Assembly (NCBI RefSeq): GCF_002260525.1
Contig: NZ_MRYI01000029.1
Location: 1 to 41,914 of the forward strand
Direction of reading: 5' to 3'
DNA from: Hahella sp. CCB-MM4
Lineage (GTDB): Bacteria > Pseudomonadota > Gammaproteobacteria > Pseudomonadales > Oleiphilaceae
DNA length: 41,914 nucleotides
The notes under the pieces were generated by a model. The model was not told the DNA's origin. It saw nothing but the letters and a program-made list of their open reading frames with translations, and ran no database searches. Shown here one piece after another: positions 34,296 through 41,914 of this stretch (the stretch's first letter is position 1; each line of letters begins with the position of its first letter). A program made the translations under genes and the position numbers.

Positions 34296-35321
34296 TTACA
34301 CCGCAGCCAATTCTGTCAATGGCCATCTGGGACGAGCCACTACCGAGAGATCGGCCCGCTGTCCGGCTTTCAGGCGACAGTGCCCGGCATAGGCGATCAT
34401 TGCGCCATTATCGGTACAAAATTCTGGCCTGGCGTAAAAAACCTCAGCCCGCTCTTTCTTCGCCATGTCCGCCAACTTAGCCCGTAGGGAACGATTCGCG
34501 CTGACACCACCGGCCATAATTAAGCGCTTCAGACCGGTCTCTTTTAGTGCTCGCCGACATTTGATCGCCATGGTATCAACCACGGCTTCCTGAAAGCAGG
34601 CGGCGATATCGGCCCGACACTGTTCATCCAAGCGGCCTTCAGCTTCTGCTTCCTGGAGGGTGTTCAGAGTAAATGTCTTGAGGCCACTGAAGCTGAAGTC
34701 CAATCCAGGCCGATCAGTCATTGGCCGAGGAAAGGTAAACTGATCAAGACGCCCCTGCTCCGCCAGCTTCGCCACTTGTGGACCACCGGGATAGTCCAGA
34801 CCGAGCATCTTGGCAACTTTATCGAAGGCTTCGCCGGCAGCATCGTCCACAGACTCTCCCAGCAATTGATACTGCCCAATCCCGTCCACCCTGACCAATT
34901 GGGTATGCCCGCCTGAAACCAACAATGCCACAAAAGGAAATTCCGGCGGGTTATCTTCCAACATGGGCGCCAGAAGATGGCCTTCCATATGATGAACCCC
35001 TATTGCGGGAATCCCGAGCCCATAGGCCAGAGAACTGGCAATAGCCCCACCTACCATCAGTGCACCGACCAGGCCTGGGCCTGCGGTGTAGGCGATCGCA
35101 TCAAGATCATACAGCCCACGACGACACCGGTGCAGCAGAGTTTCAATCAACGGAATCACTTTGCGGACATGGTCGCGAGAGGCCAGCTCGGGCACCACTC
35201 CGCCATAATCCGCATGAAGCTTGATCTGGCTGTACAACTCATGCCCCAATAGCCCTTCATCGCTTTCATAAAGCGCAATTCCAGTCTCATCACATGAGGT
35301 TTCTATACCCAGTACCAGCAT
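34296..35321 (-). CDS. tsaD: tRNA N6-threonylcarbamoyladenosine transferase TsaD
   Basis: Catalytic subunit that, with TsaB and TsaE, makes t6A37 in ANN-decoding tRNAs. One such tRNA, Ile2(CAU), lies at 40745-40821. The 341-aa ASKHA-fold protein has [10 protein letters not shown], the metal-binding His111 and His115 (HHMEGH), LVSGGHTQL and the GGVSANR motif. Length and termini are normal. It is divergent from rpsU across a 393-bp region. Confidence 0.97.
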   Translation of the reverse strand: MLVLGIETSCDETGIALYESDEGLLGHELYSQIKLHADYGGVVPELASRDHVRKVIPLIETLLHRCRRGLYDLDAIAYTAGPGLVGALMVGGAIASSLAYGLGIPAIGVHHMEGHLLAPMLEDNPPEFPFVALLVSGGHTQLVRVDGIGQYQLLGESVDDAAGEAFDKVAKMLGLDYPGGPQVAKLAEQGRLDQFTFPRPMTDRPGLDFSFSGLKTFTLNTLQEAEAEGRLDEQCRADIAACFQEAVVDTMAIKCRRALKETGLKRLIMAGGVSANRSLRAKLADMAKKERAEVFYARPEFCTDNGAMIAYAGHCRLKAGQRADLSVVARPRWPLTELAAV

Positions 35322-35528
35322 CAGTTCCTTCCCCAGCTACCATTTACCTGAAAATACGGCTTTCTATCCAGACAACGTCAGTCTCCAGATAGCGCCACTT
35401 TCTATATGACATTACGATCTAAAATTAAGGGGCCGCAGTTTAAGGCCGCCAGCCTCTCTTGCCAATATGACAAACCGCTATTCAGGGTATAAAAGATCAA
35501 ATTACAACCGATTATATGGTAATCTGCC

Positions 35529-35558
35529 TTTACAAGTGCCGCTTATCAGGATTACAAT
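35529..35558 (+). promoter_or_regulatory. Stringent-type promoter of rpsU
   Basis: TTTACA (35529-35534), an 18-bp spacer and TACAAT (35553-35558), each 5/6 to consensus, followed by the GC discriminator GCGCGCCC. That predicts ppGpp/DksA control and a leader of about 150 nt. The rest of the 35322-35714 gap holds the leader stem below and no gene. Confidence 0.7.
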
Positions 35559-35585
35559 GCGCGCCCTTGTTTGTTTTGATACAAA

Positions 35586-35636
35586 TTAACCAATTTCAAA
35601 TTTGACCAAACCCAGTTTTTTGGTCTGTTTGGTTAA
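35586..35636 (+). promoter_or_regulatory. Nested stem-loop in the rpsU leader
   Basis: The outer arms TTAACCAA (35586-35593) and TTGGTTAA (35629-35636) are perfectly complementary. They enclose GACCAAA (35604-35610) and TTTGGTC (35619-35625) around an 8-nt loop. It would form in the mRNA leader about 80 nt before the rpsU start codon. A ribosomal-protein autoregulatory element is possible (inference). Confidence 0.5.
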
Positions 35637-35714
35637 ATATTTATTTATAGAATTTAGGCCACAAGCTTTAACGCAGCGGGCTTTAACCAGAGTAACCAAG
35701 AGAGAGCAGATTAG

Positions 35715-35930
35715 ATGCCTTCGGTAAAAATTAAAGAGAACGAGCCATTTGACGTTGCATTGCGCCGTTTCAAGCGTTCATGCGAAAAAGCAGGTATTCT
35801 GTCAGAAGTACGTCGTCGCGAGTTCTACGAAAAACCGACTGCAGAGCGTAAGCGTAAGCTGGCTGCAGCAGTTAAGCGCCACGCTAAGAAAGTTCAGCGC
35901 GAACAACGTCGCTTCGAGCGCCTGTACTAA
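35715..35930 (+). CDS. rpsU: 30S ribosomal protein S21
   Basis: Small, very basic ribosomal protein needed for initiation on many mRNAs. The 71-aa product is a full-length match to the bS21 pattern: the start around [21 protein letters not shown] and the Lys/Arg-rich helices to the C-terminal RFERLY. First gene of the macromolecular synthesis operon. AGAGAG lies upstream of the ATG. Confidence 0.98.
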   Translation: MPSVKIKENEPFDVALRRFKRSCEKAGILSEVRRREFYEKPTAERKRKLAAAVKRHAKKVQREQRRFERLY

Positions 35931-35960
35931 GCGCCAACTCTTTTTTAAAAAGACTTCAGT

Positions 35961-36002
35961 AGCCCGAACGGGCCAGTATATGATACTGGCTGCTTTTGGG
36001 CT
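35961..36002 (+). terminator. Nested hairpin between rpsU and yqeY
   Basis: An inner perfect 8-bp stem GCCAGTAT / ATACTGGC (35972-35990, 3-nt loop) sits inside outer arms AGCCC (35961) and GGGCT (35998-36002). It has no strong U-run. In E. coli a partial terminator follows rpsU and lets S21 exceed primase; this hairpin may do the same. Confidence 0.5.
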
Positions 36003-36109
36003 ATTGCTGTTTCTGACATTTGACAATTTAGCGCTTCTTTTAGACAGCCCGTCCTTTGTCAGACATCCAACTACCCCAATCAACACCATGACTACTGACA
36101 GGTAACGCC

Positions 36110-36556
36110 ATGTCTCTGAAAGACCAGATCACAGAGTCAATGAAGTCCGCCATGCGGAATAAGGAAAAGGAACGTCTGAGCGCTATCCGACTGATTCTAG
36201 CGGAAGTCAAGCGCGTGGAAGTTGATGAGCGAATTGAAGTTGACGATGCCCGCATCCTGGTCATCCTCGACAAAATGAGCAAACAGCGTAAAGACTCCAT
36301 TACTCAGTTCCAACAGGCAGGTCGCGAAGACCTGGTCGCAATTGAACAGAACGAGCTGAATGTCATTGCAGAATTTCTCCCTGAAGCCCTTTCCGATGAT
36401 GAAATTGACACCATCATCAAAAATGCTGTCGCCGAGTCCGGAGCCAGCAGCATGCAGGACATGGGCAAAGTCATGGGACTGGTGAAGCCCCAGGTACAAG
36501 GGCGTGCAGACATCGGCGCTATCAGCCAGAAAGTAAAAGCCGCCCTGGCCAACTAA
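36110..36556 (+). CDS. yqeY: GatB/YqeY domain protein
   Basis: A 148-aa protein with the YqeY fold, related to the tail domain of GatB and GatE. It has a helical N-terminal half (residues 1-90) and a C-terminal three-helix domain ending in the typical GRADIGAISQKVKAAL. It is thought to act on tRNA, but its role is not established. It regularly sits between rpsU and dnaG, as here. Confidence 0.9.
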   Translation: MSLKDQITESMKSAMRNKEKERLSAIRLILAEVKRVEVDERIEVDDARILVILDKMSKQRKDSITQFQQAGREDLVAIEQNELNVIAEFLPEALSDDEIDTIIKNAVAESGASSMQDMGKVMGLVKPQVQGRADIGAISQKVKAALAN

Positions 36557-36567
36557 TCTCTCCTGTA

Positions 36568-36600
36568 ATATGTCGGAGAATCTCTGTTTCTCCGACATAT
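36568..36600 (+). terminator. 13-bp hairpin between yqeY and dnaG
   Basis: ATATGTCGGAGAA (36568-36580) pairs perfectly with TTCTCCGACATAT (36588-36600) over a 7-nt loop, 12 bp after yqeY. Only a short U stretch follows, so partial termination or RNase processing before dnaG is likely. Confidence 0.65.
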
Positions 36601-36707
36601 TTGCACTAGTACACCCAGCACAGAAAAGCTGTGCTAACCTTGGCTGGTTGCCCACCGATTTTAGGTGAGCTTAACCCCACTCCCTGCTGTGAAGGTAAAT
36701 CGCCCAG

Positions 36708-38480
36708 ATGTCATCCGGCCTTATTCCTCAAAATTTCGTTGAAGATCTGATCTCGAGGATTGACCTTGCCTCACTAATCAGCGAACGGGTGAATTTAAAG
36801 AAAAGCGGCGCTACCTATCAGGGCTGCTGCCCTTTTCACGACGAAAAGACCCCGTCATTCCATGTGTATAACGAGGCCAATCCCGCCCATTACCATTGTT
36901 ATGGATGCGGAGCACATGGCGATGCCATAGATTTTCTCAAGAATCTCGATCATATGAGCTTCAACGAATCGGTCGAATCTCTTGCACGGCGTTACGGACT
37001 CGAAATTCCAAGAGACCCAGCCGCCCAGCAGGCGGTTAACCGATTCAAACCATTATATGAAGCCTCCCAGCTCGCCGCCGAAGCCTATCAGGGCGCCTTA
37101 AGAAAACACCCTAACAGGGAAACAGCTGTCAGCTACCTGAAAAATCGGGGGCTTTCCCGCGAAATGATCGAGCTTTACGGCATTGGTTTCGCACCACCGG
37201 AACGATCCTTTTTACAGGACAACAGCACTCCCAACGATCACAAGCATTTAAGGGAGATTCGACTGGTCGGCGAGAAAGACGGCAGACGCTACGAACTCTT
37301 CCAGAACCGTCTGATGTTCCCCATTCGGGACACCCGTGGCAGGGTTGTGGCGTTTGGCGGCCGCACGCTTGGCCAGGACCGAAGCAAATATATCAACAGC
37401 CCGGAAAATCCTATTTTCCATAAGAGCAAGCAGCTGTACGGACTCTGGGAAGCCCGCAAGCAAGCAAAGCAGTTGGAACAATTGATCGTCGTCGAGGGAT
37501 ATCTGGATGTAATCTCCCTATCGCAGTTCGGGATTACCAATGCTGTAGCGGCCATGGGCACCGCCACCAACGAAGAAAACCTCAGCCACTTGCTCTCAAC
37601 ATGCCCGGATATTGTGTTCTGCTTTGACGGAGACAAAGCTGGATTGAATGCTGCTGACAAGGCATTGCGCAATCTATTGCCCATGTTTCGGGACGGGTAC
37701 AAGGTGTCCTTCCTGATTCTGCCTGAAGGAGAAGACCCCGACACCCTGGTGCGTCAGGAAGGCGGAGAAGCATTCGCAGAGCGAATCAAACAGGCCGCCC
37801 CACTGTCCGAATATTTTTTCACGTCTCTCAGCCGGGATCTGAACCTGAGTGTTGCGGAAGACAAGGGTGTTCTTAATCAGGTGGCCCGAGATGCTCTGCA
37901 GGACATACAAGCCCCCATTCTCAAAGACGCCTTGTTTTCCCGCCTGCGGGAGTTAACCCGATCACCGAAATGGCAGGACCGGAAAAAAGGCGAATGGCGT
38001 AATTTTAAAAGCAAATTCCAACCGGAAGTGGTGGAAGAGCCACTGCCGGTACCTAATCGAACCACGGCCAGAATCTGTCTTGGTCTATACTATGACCCGT
38101 CCTGGGCAGAACAGATCGCCGGAGAGGTTGACCTGGAACTCCTGGATAAAGACATGACACCAATGAAACTGTTCCTGCAGTGGATATTGGACAATAAGAT
38201 CAGCTCCCAACAGGAGCTTCTTTACAAGATGGCGACAGATAGTCGCAGTAGACAGCGTTTTAAAAACCTGTTCGGTGCACTTGAGCACATTTTCAGTGCC
38301 GAGGAGCTGCAAACCGAAGCTCGCGATTCTTTTAACACTTTAAAAAGGAAGTACTTTGATCTGACATTCGAAAAGCTACAACTGGCTTTGAGGCAAAATC
38401 CGTCAGACAGAACTTTACTCATGCAACTTCAAGCACTTACCAAGGAGAAACATTCTATGACCGTACGAAAGAAAAAATAA
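36708..38480 (+). CDS. dnaG: DNA primase
   Basis: Makes RNA primers at the replication fork, in complex with DnaB. The 590-aa product has the N-terminal CHC2 zinc ribbon (C41, H44, C64, C67), the RNA polymerase core with GRVVAFGGR, the TOPRIM domain with EGYLDV and DGDKAG, and a C-terminal DnaB-binding helical region. The start MSSGLIPQNFVEDL fits the family. It is the third gene of the operon and is followed by its own promoter for rpoD. Confidence 0.97.
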   Translation: MSSGLIPQNFVEDLISRIDLASLISERVNLKKSGATYQGCCPFHDEKTPSFHVYNEANPAHYHCYGCGAHGDAIDFLKNLDHMSFNESVESLARRYGLEIPRDPAAQQAVNRFKPLYEASQLAAEAYQGALRKHPNRETAVSYLKNRGLSREMIELYGIGFAPPERSFLQDNSTPNDHKHLREIRLVGEKDGRRYELFQNRLMFPIRDTRGRVVAFGGRTLGQDRSKYINSPENPIFHKSKQLYGLWEARKQAKQLEQLIVVEGYLDVISLSQFGITNAVAAMGTATNEENLSHLLSTCPDIVFCFDGDKAGLNAADKALRNLLPMFRDGYKVSFLILPEGEDPDTLVRQEGGEAFAERIKQAAPLSEYFFTSLSRDLNLSVAEDKGVLNQVARDALQDIQAPILKDALFSRLRELTRSPKWQDRKKGEWRNFKSKFQPEVVEEPLPVPNRTTARICLGLYYDPSWAEQIAGEVDLELLDKDMTPMKLFLQWILDNKISSQQELLYKMATDSRSRQRFKNLFGALEHIFSAEELQTEARDSFNTLKRKYFDLTFEKLQLALRQNPSDRTLLMQLQALTKEKHSMTVRKKK

Positions 38481-38526
38481 TGTGTGAGACCTTGAAAATT
38501 TTTTAATCAACTCCACATTGGATTTC

Positions 38527-38555
38527 TAGCGCAAAATTAGCTTACAAGCTATAAT
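38527..38555 (+). promoter_or_regulatory. Internal promoter of rpoD
   Basis: A perfect -10 TATAAT (38550-38555) with a weak -35 TAGCGC (38527-38532) at a 17-bp spacing, about 48 bp before the rpoD start. Such an internal promoter lets sigma-70 be made apart from primase. The same two hexamers with the same spacing recur at 40542-40570. Confidence 0.6.
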
Positions 38556-38602
38556 GGCTGTTTGATTTTTCCCCATTAAGCCACCGAATTTATAGGGTGA
38601 CT

Positions 38603-40534
<1,932 letters not shown>

Positions 40535-40541
40535 TAAGCAC

Positions 40542-40570
40542 TAGCGCCAAGCGTACTCTCTGAGTATAAT
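40542..40570 (+). promoter_or_regulatory. Possible promoter overlapping the rpoD terminator
   Basis: TAGCGC (40542-40547), 17 bp, TATAAT (40565-40570), followed by GC-rich sequence. It could drive the tRNA-Ile2 gene 180 bp downstream through the palindromic element. The -35 is weak and the sequence is shared with the hairpin, so it may be only one of the two. Confidence 0.35.
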
Positions 40571-40576
40571 TGGCGC
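40544..40576 (+). terminator. Hairpin after rpoD
   Basis: GCGCCAA (40544-40550) pairs with TTGGCGC (40570-40576), extended by GTACTC/GAGTAT inside with a 3-nt loop. The tail is CCTCTTC, moderately U-rich. It begins 10 bp after the rpoD stop. Confidence 0.65.
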
Positions 40577-40621
40577 CCTCTTCAAAGACCTGACCAGATA
40601 TCATTCTGATTTCCAGTTAGG

Positions 40622-40744
40622 TTTTGCATAGCCTGAAGCGATTAGACAAGGCGCAAATTTAAGGATCGAGGGAGTGTACTAAATGTACATGACCGCGGAG
40701 CATAAAATTTGCAACGCAGGATCATCGTTTCAGGTGAAGCAAAA
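40622..40744. repeat. 123-bp imperfect palindromic intergenic element
   Basis: The outer arms TTTTGC...GCCTGAAGCGAT (from 40622) and ATCGTTTCAGGTGAAGCAAAA (ending 40744) are inverted complements with few mismatches. Inner arms GCGCAAATTT and AAATTTGC follow, around a TGTACTAAATGTACA core. It resembles a class of repeated palindromic elements I have seen in intergenic DNA of marine gammaproteobacteria, but no second copy is in this window. It ends at the base before the tRNA. Confidence 0.7.
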
Positions 40745-40821
<77 letters not shown>

Positions 40822-40889
40822 ATTTTTCCCTTTAAATTCAATATATTACAGCCTTCTGCGTGGTGCACGCTGCCTTGATTCAGGGCTAG

Positions 40890-40927
40890 GTGTCCACATA
40901 GTGTCCACACAGATTGAAAAAGTGGAC
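40890..40927. repeat. GTGTCCACA tandem repeat with an inverted GTGGAC
   Basis: GTGTCCACA occurs at 40890-40898 and 40901-40909 (11-bp step), and the inverted core GTGGAC at 40922-40927. It lies 70-105 bp past the tRNA 3' end. Short direct repeats there are typical of tyrosine-integrase arm sites, but no integrase gene is in view. Confidence 0.45.
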
Positions 40928-40980
40928 TCTAAACCAGAAGTTGTTTGCTAATTCACTCTTGAGTTTGGGTTGTTTAAGTA

Positions 40981-41076
40981 GTGTAGAGGCAACATTCGGA
41001 CTTGGAAGCCGGGATAAAAGGGTATAGAGACTTAACCCCCCGTGTCGGAAGTTCGATTACGCCTCTGCTCCCACTT
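40981..41076 (+). ncRNA. Degenerate tRNA-like sequence (uncertain)
   Basis: A D-arm-like stretch (GTGTAGAGGC), an anticodon-arm-like stem around CTTGGAA, a possible variable arm (GGGT...ACCC) and a T-loop GTTCGATT appear in tRNA order. GCCTCTGCTCCCA follows. The acceptor and T stems do not pair properly, so it is not a working tRNA as I read it. The nearby terminator suggests it is or was transcribed. It may be a tRNA remnant or an unrelated small RNA. Confidence 0.3.
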
Positions 41077-41085
41077 AATTTCCCT

Positions 41086-41129
41086 AAAAAAGACAGGGAT
41101 TTATGAGAAATCGAAGTTCCTGTTTTTTT
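41086..41129 (+). terminator. Rho-independent terminator-like hairpin
   Basis: ACAGG pairs with CCTGT, with GATTT/AAATC nested inside, flanked by an A-run before and seven U after. It lies about 15 bp past the tRNA-like sequence. Confidence 0.65.
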
Positions 41130-41248
41130 ATGCCCGCCCCAAAAGTGTTAACGCAGATTTAACTGGCTCTGGGCGACAAAGCTAGTCACCCCCCCTTCTC
41201 ATATGTGTCATACTAAAATCGCTTCCACTGAATCATGGAGGGTTGGTT

Positions 41249-41443
41249 ATGTATAGGTTTAGGGTGTTTTTTCATTTGGCTGACAACGCTCTCGAACGGC
41301 TCGATATTACCAAGGAAAATTTAGATTCTTACACTGGTATGCTTGTATATTTGGTTGAGGCGGATAGCAAGAATGCTGCTTTTGGAGTTGCCAGGGACCT
41401 GCTGGTTATAAATTATCCGGGCATTGATACCGGCGTGATATAG
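41249..41443 (+). CDS. Small hypothetical protein
   Basis: A 64-aa ORF with an excellent ribosome site (GGAGGG six bases before the ATG). The product is soluble, with no Cys. It begins with a beta-like YRFRVFFHLADNA stretch and goes on with alternating helix and strand character, ending in INYPGIDTG. I do not recognise a family. It stands alone between the tRNA region and the IS end, with a possible -10 (near TACTAAAAT, about 41210) upstream. A TTG two codons earlier is also in frame. Confidence 0.6.
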   Translation: MYRFRVFFHLADNALERLDITKENLDSYTGMLVYLVEADSKNAAFGVARDLLVINYPGIDTGVI

Positions 41444-41788
41444 ATATAGAGCATGCTATCGTTGTATAGGAGTTACATCTTTGAGGGGGAGTGTTAGATG
41501 CCACACCGTTCTTTGACTTGGCTGATACAGAGTTTTAACACCCTCCTCAACATCCATCGTCAGAAGGCTACCAGGACAATTAATAGATGAGATAGGGACT
41601 TAGACCACTACATGCATCACCTTGATTGCTAATCCGGCTTCTCAACATTTACATAGAACATACGATTGATTTTTTTCTATTATTTTCAACAGCTTAAAAA
41701 ATATAACGACTTGCTCATTTGCGTAGCGGTTGTAGTGGTTTTTTGTGCAAAAATGAGCACAGCGAATGCACAAAAAGGAGCGCAAACG
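41444..41788. other. A/T-rich gap before the IS element
   Basis: 345 bp in which I see no supported gene, RNA or clear promoter. Short frames exist but lack ribosome sites. It is probably remnant accessory DNA. Confidence 0.4.
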
Positions 41789-41790
41789 GT

Positions 41791-41914
41791 AGTGTTCAGA
41801 ATTCTGTGTCATTTCTTTATCCTATGCAAAAAAGAGATGACTTATGACCACACCTACCTTCGACATGGAAGCCGCACTGCAAGCATTGCGTGAAGGCAAA
41901 GACCTGACTGGAAA
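41791..41914 (+). mobile_element. IS256-family insertion sequence, left part (cut by window end)
   Basis: A terminal sequence around AGTGTTCAGAATTCTGTGTC begins near 41791, containing the palindrome CAGAATTCTG, as is common at IS256-family ends. It is followed 33 bp later by the transposase start. The right end and the target duplication lie outside the window, so the exact left boundary is approximate. Confidence 0.7.
41844..41914 (+). CDS. IS256-family transposase, N-terminal fragment
   Basis: The first 23 codons read MTTPTFDMEAALQALREGK and continue DLTG. This is the usual N-terminus of IS256/mutator-type transposases (MTTPxFDxxxALxxxxxGxxLTG). The frame is open at the window end, so its completeness is unknown. 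AGAGATG lies just before the ATG. The DDE catalytic core would lie beyond the edge. Confidence 0.78.
   Translation, partial: MTTPTFDMEAALQALREGKDLTG

Noticed and set aside
41666-41893. 75-codon frame across the IS left end
   Set aside because: It crosses the IS terminal sequence and the transposase start in another frame and has no ribosome site.

Overview
The window is chromosomal DNA of a marine-type gammaproteobacterium from the Pseudomonadales/Oceanospirillales side of the class (Pseudomonas, Marinobacter, Hahella or Oleiphilus relatives; I cannot name the genus). The evidence is gene order. From memory of the P. aeruginosa map, these blocks match: rrn–tyrS(tyrZ)–M23 peptidase–anmK–erpA–argC; hemJ/thiD–thiE–hemL; lpoP–mrcB; sfsA–dksA–gluQ–cbrX–cbrA–cbrB–crcZ–pcnB–folK–panB–panC–pgi; folK2–folB–plsY–tsaD–rpsU–yqeY–dnaG–rpoD–tRNA-Ile2. 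G+C is near half by eye. Almost everything is core genome; only the last ~1 kb looks accessory.

Layout. At 1–120 a strong leftward promoter with rRNA character fires out of the window. 228–7614 holds tyrosyl-tRNA synthetase, a cell-wall peptidase with anhydromuramic acid kinase, then a leftward group (argC; a coiled-coil membrane protein plus bactofilin; erpA plus a DsrE-like secreted protein). 7888–13013 holds a ClC channel, HemJ, ThiD, ThiE and HemL (haem and thiamine synthesis). 13033–18742 holds PBP1b with its probable lipoprotein activator LpoP, an APH/P-loop kinase fusion, a pentapeptide protein and a small Rieske protein. 18799–21245 holds sfsA, dksA and gluQ.

The regulatory centre is 21237–26850. 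A 21-bp-phased tandem repeat lies ahead of a 58-aa membrane ORF (cbrX-like), which overlaps cbrA (SLC5 transporter–histidine kinase fusion). The sigma-54 activator cbrB follows. In the ~1.1 kb gap after cbrB I see repeated TGTTACC/GGTAACA sites, a sigma-54 promoter, a ~370-nt RNA with six A-rich Hfq/Crc-type motifs, and a terminator hairpin. This is a CrcZ-type decoy RNA: CbrA/CbrB would switch it on, and it would titrate Hfq/Crc to relieve carbon catabolite repression. pcnB, folK, panB, panC and pgi follow.

32496–40821 carries a second folK, folB, plsY, tsaD and the macromolecular synthesis operon (rpsU–yqeY–dnaG–rpoD) with several hairpins and internal promoters, ending in tRNA-Ile2(CAU). 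A 123-bp imperfect palindrome abuts the tRNA 5' end. Beyond the tRNA are tandem GTGTCCACA repeats, a degenerate tRNA-like sequence with a terminator, an orphan 64-aa gene and the left end of an IS256-family element. This looks like the edge of an integrated or decayed element.
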